This document shows, one piece after another, positions 1 to 5,620 of a stretch of 7,989 bases of DNA. The notes under the pieces are model-generated. The model was not told where the DNA came from. It saw only the letters and a list, made by a program, of their open reading frames with translations, and did no database searches. The number at the start of each line of letters is the position of its first letter. Within the stretch, counting starts at the first letter, position 1. Origin of the DNA: Pseudomonadota bacterium (GTDB lineage Bacteria > Desulfobacterota > DSM-4660 > Desulfatiglandales > B25-G16); the NCBI GenBank assembly GCA_015223015.1, contig JADFWK010000217.1, positions 1-7,989 of the forward strand, read 5' to 3'. The position numbers and the translations under genes are program-made.

Positions 1-444
1 GATACGTTCAAAGGCTCTAAGTACGATCTGGAACTGGAAAATGGTGATGCACTCACCATACCCCAAAAGCCAGGGATCGTGAATGTTCTCGGGAGTGTGT
101 ATAACCCAACCTCAATTATTTATGCCAAGGGCAAGACCGTTGACTTCTATCTGAATACGGTAGGGGGGCCGACTCCAGATGCCGAAGAGGATGAGATATA
201 TATAATCAAGGCCAATGGTACGGTTATCAGCAAGACCCAGAAGGGGTCATCCGGTCTCGCATGGGACTCTGAAACCAGCAGATGGGTGTCCAGTAGTTTT
301 ATGTCCTCCAAGATAAGCCCTGGAGATACCATACTGGTGCCCACTAAGATAACGAGGTTTGTCTGGAAAAAGGAGCTTATGGACTGGACAACCATTCTCT
401 TCCAGATTGCCGTAGCAGCCGGTGTTGTCATTGCTGCATTTTAG
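1..444 (+). CDS. Polysaccharide export outer-membrane protein (Wza/OPX family), C-terminal part only
   Basis: The reading frame is open from the first base of the window, so the gene starts upstream; 147 residues are visible. They match the SLBB domain and C-terminus of outer-membrane polysaccharide export proteins. I can see the pattern 'NGDALTIP' (about residues 16-23), then 'VLGSVYNP' (29-36), 'YAKGKTVDFYLN' and 'GGPTPDAEEDEIYII', which is the usual SLBB sheet core. The visible part ends in a hydrophobic stretch of about 18 residues (ILFQIAVAAGVVIAAF), consistent with the C-terminal membrane-spanning helix of OPX proteins. In this family the protein forms the outer-membrane channel through which capsule or exopolysaccharide leaves the cell. 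The Wzz-like gene at 823 is its normal partner and supports the call. An internal GTG at position 79 is in frame but lies inside the domain, so it is not taken as the real start. The signal peptide and first export domain are outside the window. Confidence 0.85.
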   Translation, partial: DTFKGSKYDLELENGDALTIPQKPGIVNVLGSVYNPTSIIYAKGKTVDFYLNTVGGPTPDAEEDEIYIIKANGTVISKTQKGSSGLAWDSETSRWVSSSFMSSKISPGDTILVPTKITRFVWKKELMDWTTILFQIAVAAGVVIAAF

Positions 445-608
445 CATTTTCCAAAATTCTCTCGCTTTGCAGGATGGTATACTTAAGTTTTGCTCGTGAA
501 AAGATTGTGTTGATATGCTCTCGCCCGCTCCCCTTCGACTTGGCTCAGGGTCGCTTGAGCCCACAGAGATCACAGAGTTTGTGTTTTTCCGTGGTAATAG
601 CTTTTGAG

Positions 609-631
609 TGAATTCCCCACTCAGGAATTCA
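609..631. repeat. Perfect 8-bp inverted repeat (possible hairpin)
   Basis: TGAATTCC at 609-616 is the exact reverse complement of GGAATTCA at 624-631, with a 7-base loop. A second short pairing, GAGTG 606-610 with CACTC 618-622, would compete with it. Neither side is followed by a T-run, so an intrinsic terminator is not supported. It could be a transcript-stabilising hairpin or part of a degenerate intergenic repeat. Confidence 0.5.
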
Positions 632-691
632 GATCAAAACCTCAGTGTCTTTGAACGCTGTGCCTGCCCCGCCTGCCCCGTAGCTCCGGGA

Positions 692-787
692 GATGGTACT
701 GGGGTAAGTGGGAACCATCGTACTGGGGTGAAAGACATATGAGACCATCTTAGGGTCGTCATTAAAGCCACCCTTTTTATGGATGGT
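692..787. promoter_or_regulatory. Repeated GTACTGGGGT and ACCATC/GATGGT elements upstream of the wzz-like gene
   Basis: GTACTGGGGT occurs exactly at 696-705 and again at 720-729, 24 bp apart. ACCATC occurs at 714-719 and 744-749 (30 bp apart), and its reverse complement GATGGT at 692-697 and 782-787. The cluster ends about 35 bp before the start codon of the chain-length gene. Iterated elements of this kind could be binding sites for a regulator, but no sigma-54 or sigma-70 promoter could be placed with confidence next to them, so the regulatory role is inferred. Confidence 0.3.
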
Positions 788-822
788 CGTTGAGGTAAAC
801 CAAAAAGGAAGAAGTTGCTGAT

Positions 823-2025
823 ATGAACAAAAAAGACGAGTCCGATCTCCTCGAAATGGAAAGAGAGGACGAGATCAATCTTCTGGACTACTGGCGGGTG
901 ATAAGGAAGAGGTGGAAGATCATCGCCTGGATCTTTGGGGTGTCCGTTATTACTGCAGGTGTGATAAGCCTCCTCATGAGCCCGATATACCGGGCCAAAA
1001 CTACTTTGCTGCCTCTTGAATCTTCTGGGAGCCAACTTTCTGCTGCAATGCGGAACCTGGGCTCTCTTCCCTTTGTAGGGGGTATGGTCCCGAGCATAGG
1101 TAGGGCCTCGGCTGACAAGTTAGTGGCCGTACTTCAAAGCAGAACAGTGGCAGAGGATGTTATCCGGGCCCTTGACTTAATCAAGGTGCTTTTCGAAGAG
1201 GATCGGGATGAACCACCTACTATCCAAGATGCTGTCAGGTCATTAACTGAAGCAGCCAAGATTACCGATGATAAAAAGGGGCTCATCAGTGTTTCTGTTG
1301 AATACAAGGACCCTGGGATTGCCGCTGATATTGCCAACCAGTACACCATCGCACTTCAAAGATTCCTCAATGAAAATGCCCTGTCCGGGGAAAAAAGGAA
1401 CAGGATATTCATAGAGAATCAGTTGAAAAAGGCTAAGGAGGAATTGAGAGAGGCAGAAGAGGCCATGAAGGTCTTTCAGACCAGTAAAAAGATCATTGCC
1501 ATGGATGCCCAGACAGAGGCAGCTATCAAGGCACTAGCCGATTTGAGGGCCCAGGTAACGGCAAGAGAGGTTCAACTTGGGGTTATGAAGCACTTTTCTA
1601 CGCCTTCCAATCCTGATGTCCTGAGGATTAAGGATGAGCTCAGAGAACTCAAAAAACAGTTAAGCATGTTAGAAACCAGGGGTTCCAACCCTGAAACAAA
1701 TGCCCTGCCCCGCCTTTCAGAGGCGCCAACCATAGGGCTGGAGTATGTTCGGCTCAAGAGGAAGGTATTAACGGAAGAGAAGGTCTTTGAACTTATGACC
1801 CAGCAGTATGAGATTGCCAAGATAGACGAGGCCAAAGAGGACATCACTTTCCAGGTAATCGATCGTGCTATACCGCCTGAGAAAAGGGTAAAGCCAAAGC
1901 GAAAACTCAACGTGATGCTTTCAGGAATCGTATCCCTGTTTGTAGGTGTCTTCCTCGTATTCTTTTTGGAATACTTGGGCAATCTCAAAGAGACAGAGAA
2001 CAAAAGCGGTAAAGAGAGCCCCTGA
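823..2025 (+). CDS. Wzz/GNVR-type polysaccharide chain-length determinant protein
   Basis: This 400-residue inner-membrane protein has the layout of Wzz-type polysaccharide co-polymerases. A short acidic cytoplasmic N-terminus with 'INLLDYWRVIRKRWK' (18-32) leads into the first membrane helix (about 33-53). A long periplasmic part follows, mostly coiled coil (about 191-285). A GNVR-like segment 'LEYVRLKRKVLTEEKVFELM' lies at 306-325, a proline-rich basic stretch (351-361) precedes the second membrane helix (about 363-384), and the tail is short and charged. Such proteins set the chain length of O-antigen, capsule or exopolysaccharide and work with the outer-membrane exporter, whose gene lies just upstream. 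There is no Walker motif or tyrosine-kinase domain, so this is not a BY-kinase fusion; a separate kinase would be needed if one is used. The ATG at 823 is preceded by AAAAAGGAAGAAG at about 802-814, a purine-rich Shine-Dalgarno-like region. The exact sugar polymer cannot be told from this window. Confidence 0.88.
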   Translation: MNKKDESDLLEMEREDEINLLDYWRVIRKRWKIIAWIFGVSVITAGVISLLMSPIYRAKTTLLPLESSGSQLSAAMRNLGSLPFVGGMVPSIGRASADKLVAVLQSRTVAEDVIRALDLIKVLFEEDRDEPPTIQDAVRSLTEAAKITDDKKGLISVSVEYKDPGIAADIANQYTIALQRFLNENALSGEKRNRIFIENQLKKAKEELREAEEAMKVFQTSKKIIAMDAQTEAAIKALADLRAQVTAREVQLGVMKHFSTPSNPDVLRIKDELRELKKQLSMLETRGSNPETNALPRLSEAPTIGLEYVRLKRKVLTEEKVFELMTQQYEIAKIDEAKEDITFQVIDRAIPPEKRVKPKRKLNVMLSGIVSLFVGVFLVFFLEYLGNLKETENKSGKESP

Positions 2026-2391
2026 GATCCCACGCGAGATAGCGTAAGAGAAAATCACGCCCCCAAAGCCTACCCTTAAAGACATAGCTCCTTACTAATC
2101 CCGCCAGATTTACCTAACAGAAATCCCCGGCAGTAGGAATCTTTTCTATGTCCCCCAGAGGTCACAAAGAGATGCATCCTCTACAAGTAACTTTTTGATG
2201 CCGTTTGAGCTTGATATCTGAGCAAGAAATGAGTATATTATAGAGTTCGTAATTACTCAGGTATCTTGCCACAAAGGCACCAAGCACCGAGATTATAGGA
2301 TTATCCATCTTCTCTTTGGGTCTTTGTGCCTTGGTGGCTGAATAGTTACAAAAATTTTATTTATCCTATTCTATTGTAAAGGAGTGATGTT
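2026..2391. other. Non-coding spacer before the MoxR gene
   Basis: No gene was seen in these 366 bases. The first part (2026-2200) has many stops in all frames. The later part holds the long imperfect inverted repeat at 2268-2338, then an A+T-rich stretch (2341-2380) where the promoter for the MoxR/VWA operon probably lies, although no clean -35/-10 pair could be fixed. The stretch ends with AAAGGAGTGA at 2378-2387, a strong ribosome binding site that settles the start of the next gene at 2392. Confidence 0.6.
2268..2338. repeat. Imperfect inverted repeat, 17-base arms (dispersed-type intergenic repeat)
   Basis: The left arm GCCACAAAGGCACCAAG (2268-2284) and the reverse complement of the right arm (2322-2338) agree at 15 of 17 positions, with a 37-base loop between them. 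The two mismatches are A/C swaps. The wording 'CACAAAGGCACCAAG ... CTTTGTGCCTTGGTGGC' is of the kind found as dispersed intergenic repeats in many environmental bacterial genomes (from memory). The right arm ends 53 bp before the MoxR start codon. It may be a mobile miniature repeat or an mRNA hairpin in the leader. Confidence 0.55.
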
Positions 2392-3243
2392 ATGCACGGT
2401 GCAGAACAGGTGACAAGGTTCACAGGCGGTACTCATTATGTGTTGGATGAAGAGCTGGCTAAGATTGTGAATATCACTATGGCCCTTGAGATGCCCCTTC
2501 TTTTGAAAGGGGAACCAGGTACAGGAAAGACCATGCTGGCCTATGCAATCGCTGAGAGTCTCAAAATGCCTCTGATTGTGTTAAATGTAAAGTCCAGTAT
2601 GAAACTAATTGATGCCCTTTACCAGTACGATACCTTGACACGGCTGAACGACAGCAGGTTTGGTGATTCAAGCAGGGATGTCAGCAAGATCGAGGATTAC
2701 ATCAAGATGGGGAAGATCGGGCAGGCCTTTGTCTCAGATGAGAGAACGGTCCTTTTGATAGACGAGATAGACAAGGCTGATACCGATTTTCAGGATGATA
2801 TGCTCGATGTCCTGGATCAGATGGAATTCGATATCCTGGAGATTGACAAAACCATGAGAGCACAACAGAGGCCGGTGATCATTATTACATCTAATGCAAA
2901 AAAGGATCTCTCAGATCCGTTTTTGGGAAGATGTAATTTCCATCATATAGCCTTTCCCGATCCTGATTTGATGCGGGAGATTGTGCAGGTCCATTTTCCT
3001 GACGTCAGCCAAGAACTCCTAGATGCCGCTGTTAATGCCTTTTACAGGCTCAGGGAATTCAAGGAAATGGAAAAGAAACCTGCTACCAGGGAACTTATTA
3101 ACTGGATCAGGGCACTCAATGCCGATCCTGATTTTAGAGTGAAGGAGCTAACCAAGGGCGATATCCCCTTTCTGGGCGTTCTGTTTAAGAAAAGCCCAGA
3201 TTATGCATTGGCCCAGAGGTATGTCTCTAGGTCTAGGTTATAG
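2392..3243 (+). CDS. MoxR-family AAA+ ATPase
   Basis: The 283-residue protein has the full set of AAA+ motifs: Walker A GEPGTGKT (40-47), Walker B LLIDEID (121-127), a sensor-1 asparagine in 'IITSNAKKDLSDP' (N168), a candidate arginine finger in 'FLGRC' (R180), and a sensor-2 arginine in 'KPATRELINWIR' (R233). The opening 'TRFTGGTHYVLDEELA' and the phrase 'DSRFGD' (87-92) are typical of the MoxR branch encoded next to a VWA-domain gene. These ATPases act in the cytoplasm as chaperones that assemble, activate or load metal into partner enzymes; the client here is unknown. Start choice is firm because AAAGGAGTGA lies about 5-8 bases before the ATG. The next gene begins 3 bp after the stop in the same frame, so the two are surely co-transcribed. 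Related proteins as I remember them often read 'FLRRC' at the arginine finger; here the first of those arginines is glycine. Confidence 0.92.
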   Translation: MHGAEQVTRFTGGTHYVLDEELAKIVNITMALEMPLLLKGEPGTGKTMLAYAIAESLKMPLIVLNVKSSMKLIDALYQYDTLTRLNDSRFGDSSRDVSKIEDYIKMGKIGQAFVSDERTVLLIDEIDKADTDFQDDMLDVLDQMEFDILEIDKTMRAQQRPVIIITSNAKKDLSDPFLGRCNFHHIAFPDPDLMREIVQVHFPDVSQELLDAAVNAFYRLREFKEMEKKPATRELINWIRALNADPDFRVKELTKGDIPFLGVLFKKSPDYALAQRYVSRSRL

Positions 3244-3246
3244 GCT

Positions 3247-4440
3247 GTGTTTACCGAGTTTTTCTACATATTGAGAAAGGTAGGGGTACCTGTTAGCCCC
3301 ACCTCATTTTTGAGGCTCCAGAAAGCCCTGAGTAAAGGCCTTATCAACTCCGTTGATGATTTCTATACGTCTGCACGGGCAATACTCATAAAGAGCGAGC
3401 GATATTTTGATCTCTTTGACCAGGTATTTGCCCATCATTTCAAAGGGGTTGAACTAACTGCTCCTACCGGAGTTGATTTGGCTGAGGCAGCAAAGGCCCT
3501 GTTAGATGCCTGGTTAAAAGACCCACAGGCTATTGCAGATGCCCTGGGTATCGATGAAGACTCTCTGAGTAAATTGACCCCGGAAGAGCTTATTGATTAT
3601 TTTCTTGAAAGGTTAAAGGAACAGACTGAGGCCCACCATGGCGGTAGCAAATGGATCGGTACAGGGGGCACCTCTCCTGTGGGCCATTCCGGATATCATC
3701 CTGGTGGTATGAGGGTTGGTGGCAGGTCCATGAACAAGTCGGCAGTCAAGGTGGCAATGGACAGGAGGTACCGAGATTATTCCCAAGAAGGGCTTCTTAC
3801 ACGGCAGCATATGGGAGAGGCTCTCAAAAGACTCAGGAATATGGTACCAACGGGGCCCAAGGATCAGGTCAATATAGACGAGACTATTTATCAGACCATG
3901 AAAAACGCGGGGGAGATCGAGATTGTCTTTGACCGGCGTTTAAAAGACAGGCTCAAGGTTATCCTGGCTATAGACAATGGGGGTTGGTCGATGGATCCCT
4001 ATATTGATGTTGTTCAGAGCCTCTTTGATTATTCCAGGAGCCAATTTAAAGATCTAAAGACGTATTTCTTTCATAATACCATATATGATTACGTCTGGGA
4101 AGATCCTCCACGGCGCTCAAAGCCGTTTCAGGTAGATGAATTTGTCCGTATGGATCCGGAAACAAGGTTCATTATTGTGGGCGATGCAAGCATGGCGCCG
4201 TATGAGATAATGGCCACTGATGGATCAATTCATATAGAGGAGCGGAGCGGTAAGCCGAGTGTGGAGAGATTGCGGTTACTTGCCGATACGTTTCGGCACT
4301 CTGCCTGGCTTAATCCTAAGTTATCAGTGGAGTGGCCATACACAAGGACCATCAATGTCGTGAGGGAGGTCTTTCCAATGTTTGAGATCTCCTTGGATGG
4401 TCTGGAAAAAATGGTGACCCATGTGATGAGTAGAAACTGA
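3247..4440 (+). CDS. VWA-domain protein (CoxE-like, MoxR partner)
   Basis: This 397-residue protein is the usual companion of the upstream MoxR ATPase. The N-terminus (about 1-70, 'FYILRKVGVPVSPTSFL', 'FDLFDQVFAHHFKGVE') is the helical region typical of the CoxE-like family. A glycine/histidine-rich linker follows (about 129-159, 'WIGTGGTSPVGHSGYHPGG'), and a von Willebrand A fold fills the C-terminal half. The metal-site (MIDAS) loop is 'AIDNGGWSMDPY' with D243 and S248, spaced differently from the classic DxSxS. A second acidic loop is 'VGDASMAPYE' (D313). The end 'FPMFEISLDGLEKMV' is also family-like. It starts with GTG at 3247, which places the 'MFTEFFYILR' opening where the family begins. 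Only a weak purine-rich site (around 3233-3243) precedes it, so translation is probably coupled to the ATPase gene. By analogy it recruits the client protein for the ATPase; the client is not apparent here. Confidence 0.88.
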   Translation: MFTEFFYILRKVGVPVSPTSFLRLQKALSKGLINSVDDFYTSARAILIKSERYFDLFDQVFAHHFKGVELTAPTGVDLAEAAKALLDAWLKDPQAIADALGIDEDSLSKLTPEELIDYFLERLKEQTEAHHGGSKWIGTGGTSPVGHSGYHPGGMRVGGRSMNKSAVKVAMDRRYRDYSQEGLLTRQHMGEALKRLRNMVPTGPKDQVNIDETIYQTMKNAGEIEIVFDRRLKDRLKVILAIDNGGWSMDPYIDVVQSLFDYSRSQFKDLKTYFFHNTIYDYVWEDPPRRSKPFQVDEFVRMDPETRFIIVGDASMAPYEIMATDGSIHIEERSGKPSVERLRLLADTFRHSAWLNPKLSVEWPYTRTINVVREVFPMFEISLDGLEKMVTHVMSRN

Positions 4441-4520
4441 GATATTATCTGTCCAAAACCTGCCTATTATATCGGTCAAGAAAAGCGTCTCTGGCTGACA
4501 ATATGCCGTGAGAATGTCAA

Positions 4521-4703
4521 ATGCCAAAGCTCAAAGGTGCCTTTACCTTGATGCACCTCAAAGGAAGGGGAAAAGGAAATGAGTGGCTCCTGATAAAGAG
4601 AAAGGATGAATACGCCCTGCCCAATTGGAAGCTTGAGACAACTCTTACACCAGAGAGACAGGGCCAATTAAGAGAACGAATCCCTCCCTCTGAGGCAGAA
4701 TAG
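4521..4703 (+). pseudogene. Remnant of a LigD-type 3'-phosphoesterase domain
   Basis: The 60-residue frame reads 'KLKGAFTLMHLKGRGKGNEW' followed by 'LLIKRKDEYA', which I recognise as the last strands of the 3'-phosphoesterase (DNA polymerase-ligase N-terminal) domain found at the start of LigD and as a stand-alone protein. The tail 'NWKLETTLTPERQ...RIPPSEAE' looks like a natural C-terminus of the stand-alone kind. The frame is closed by a TGA at 4509-4511, only three codons before the ATG. The expected upstream part of the domain, which carries the catalytic histidines and aspartate, is absent in all frames of 4441-4520. There is no good ribosome site. It is therefore best read as a dead, 5'-truncated gene of the end-joining repair family. 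A small expressed peptide cannot be excluded but would lack the active site. Confidence 0.55.
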
Positions 4704-4742
4704 ACAGTCACATTGCAGGTTTTACATATATCTCCAAAAGAC

Positions 4743-4775
4743 CTTGGTCCTGATGGGTGACTTGTGCGGACCAAG
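4743..4775. repeat. Perfect 8-bp inverted repeat
   Basis: CTTGGTCC (4743-4750) is the exact reverse complement of GGACCAAG (4768-4775), with a 17-base loop. No T-run follows on either strand, so it is not a standard terminator. It lies just downstream of the phosphoesterase remnant and may mark the end of that old gene or a recombination scar. Confidence 0.45.
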
Positions 4776-4896
4776 CCCCGCCTAGCATGAAAGCACAACA
4801 GGGCGCACAATTTGGCAAAATAGAAAATGCGACACTCCATTTCCTTTTAAATTCCACAGACTTTCCTCAAATCTCACTTTCCTACCCTTCTTATAA

Positions 4897-4937
4897 TTGT
4901 ATAAATTTGTACAACTGTTTTGTATATATTTATACAA
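4897..4937. promoter_or_regulatory. Palindrome cluster, likely operator of the nucleotidyltransferase module
   Basis: TTGTATAAAT (4897-4906) and ATTTATACAA (4928-4937) form a perfect 10-bp inverted repeat. Between them lies a perfect 8-bp palindrome TTGTACAA (4907-4914). The right arm is also half of an imperfect palindrome beginning TTGTATATA at 4920. All are built from the same TTGTA/TACAA half-site. The cluster ends 7 bp before the -35 box at 4945, a normal place for a regulator. By analogy with toxin-antitoxin operons it may be bound by a product of the downstream genes; this is inference. Confidence 0.5.
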
Positions 4938-4944
4938 ATAATTC

Positions 4945-4973
4945 TTGACGAATGCACATACAAAAGTTAATAT
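4945..4973 (+). promoter_or_regulatory. Sigma-70-type promoter for the nucleotidyltransferase operon
   Basis: TTGACG (4945-4950) and TAATAT (4968-4973) are separated by exactly 17 bp. The first box matches consensus at five of six positions, the second at four. Transcription would start near 4980, giving a leader of about 14 bases before the ATG at 4994, with AGAGG (4985-4989) as ribosome site. Confidence 0.6.
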
Positions 4974-4993
4974 CATAGATATTTAGAGGCCTT

Positions 4994-5620
4994 ATGAAAT
5001 CACCCAGTAAATACAGGATTACAAGTAGCATATTAATGCAGACTATAAGTAACTGGGACAGCCTCATGAATTTCCGTGTCCGGCTGGTTGGATGTGGTGG
5101 AACAGCTCTAACATTATTAAATATTAAGGAATCCACGAAAGACATCGACCTTATTGTACCGGTTCATACGGAATATAAAAGGATGATGAAATTTCTAAGT
5201 GACATAGGTTACCGTGAGATAAGAGGTAGTTGGTCGCATCCAGATGACCCTTATTTTCTTTATCAATTCTGGTGCGGCAACCGGGTCTTTACCACAGATC
5301 TCTTGGACTCACCATTAGAATCGGGGAAACACATTGCGATTGAAAGGTTCCGTCATATCTACCTGGGTGCTTTAAACTTAGTTGATCTAATTATTACTAA
5401 GGTGTTTCGGGGTACCAGCATAGATATCGACGATTGTATCGCTGTTTTCGCAACACGACAGGTGGATGCAGATCGACTGTTGGAAAGATACTCCACCGCT
5501 TCACTCTACGATCTTAACCCAGAAAAGATGATGCAAAATTTCATTTTTTTCGTTGAAGAATTGGCCTCTAGGAATTTGGTCAACGAAGAGTTTCTTCAAA
5601 AAGTCAGGGAATACCGATGA
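4994..5620 (+). CDS. DUF6036/AbiEii-like nucleotidyltransferase
   Basis: The 208-residue protein carries the signature of the polymerase-beta nucleotidyltransferase fold: 'VGCGGTALTLL' with the glycine pair at 35-36, then 'STKDIDLIVP' with the two metal-binding aspartates D50 and D52. A possible third acidic residue is D102 in 'RVFTTDLLDSPL'. The middle part 'RFRHIYLGALNLVDLIITKVFRGTSIDIDDC' (about 118-148) is what I know from DUF6036 proteins, relatives of the AbiEii toxins of abortive-infection and toxin-antitoxin systems. AbiEii-type enzymes transfer nucleotides and can block growth; the substrate of DUF6036 proteins is not known to me. The ATG at 4994 follows AGAGG by 4 bases. The gene has its own promoter and palindromic operator, and its stop overlaps the next start in an ATGA, so the pair is one unit. 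Base composition is more A+T-rich than the polysaccharide and MoxR genes, suggesting transfer. Confidence 0.75.
   Translation: MKSPSKYRITSSILMQTISNWDSLMNFRVRLVGCGGTALTLLNIKESTKDIDLIVPVHTEYKRMMKFLSDIGYREIRGSWSHPDDPYFLYQFWCGNRVFTTDLLDSPLESGKHIAIERFRHIYLGALNLVDLIITKVFRGTSIDIDDCIAVFATRQVDADRLLERYSTASLYDLNPEKMMQNFIFFVEELASRNLVNEEFLQKVREYR

Larger units (their letters stand above)
445..822. other. Spacer between export protein and chain-length gene, rich in short repeats
   Basis: No convincing gene was seen in these 378 bases on either strand. The stretch holds several small repeats: a 6-bp inverted repeat (GGCTCA 542-547 / TGAGCC 556-561), a 'CCACAGAGATCACAGAG' element around 561-577 that resembles dispersed intergenic repeats, an 8-bp hairpin at 609-631, a tandem 'GCCTGCCCC' (662-670, 671-679), and repeated GTACTGGGGT and ACCATC/GATGGT elements at 692-787. 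The length and the lack of a clear terminator leave open whether the wzz-like gene has its own promoter or is read from the upstream gene. Confidence 0.6.
4441..4993. other. Long spacer with gene remnant, inverted repeat, operator and promoter
   Basis: These 553 bases separate the MoxR/VWA operon from the nucleotidyltransferase module. They contain a fragment of a 3'-phosphoesterase gene (4521-4703), an 8-bp inverted repeat (4743-4775), then a clearly A+T-rich stretch with palindromes (4897-4937) and a promoter (4945-4973). No clear intrinsic terminator for the upstream operon was seen. The mix of a decayed gene and a composition change fits a site where DNA has been inserted or lost. Confidence 0.55.

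Noticed and set aside
542..561. 6-bp inverted repeat as terminator of the export gene
   Set aside because: The stem is short, about 100 bp from the stop, and not followed by a T-run.
247..573. Minus-strand frame of 108 residues over the export protein gene
   Set aside because: It is antisense to conserved SLBB sequence and shows no domain pattern of its own.
1921..2085. Minus-strand frame of 54 residues starting MSLRVGFGG, with AAGGAG just before it
   Set aside because: It lies mostly antisense to the end of the chain-length gene, its ribosome site is only 2 bases from the ATG, and the translation matches no family I know.
3651..3932. Plus-strand frame of 93 residues inside the VWA gene
   Set aside because: It is an out-of-frame shadow of the glycine/histidine-rich linker and following region of a clearly real gene.
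4517..4840. Minus-strand frame of 107 residues over the phosphoesterase remnant
   Set aside because: The opposite frame gives recognisable 3'-phosphoesterase wording, while this one shows no family pattern.
4898..4937. CRISPR-like or iteron array in the A+T-rich stretch
   Set aside because: The half-sites are too few, too short and unevenly spaced; a promoter-proximal operator explains them better.
4757..4948. Plus-strand frame of 63 residues in the spacer before the nucleotidyltransferase gene
   Set aside because: Its 3' part runs through the palindrome cluster and into the promoter, the sequence is of low complexity, and it has no ribosome site.
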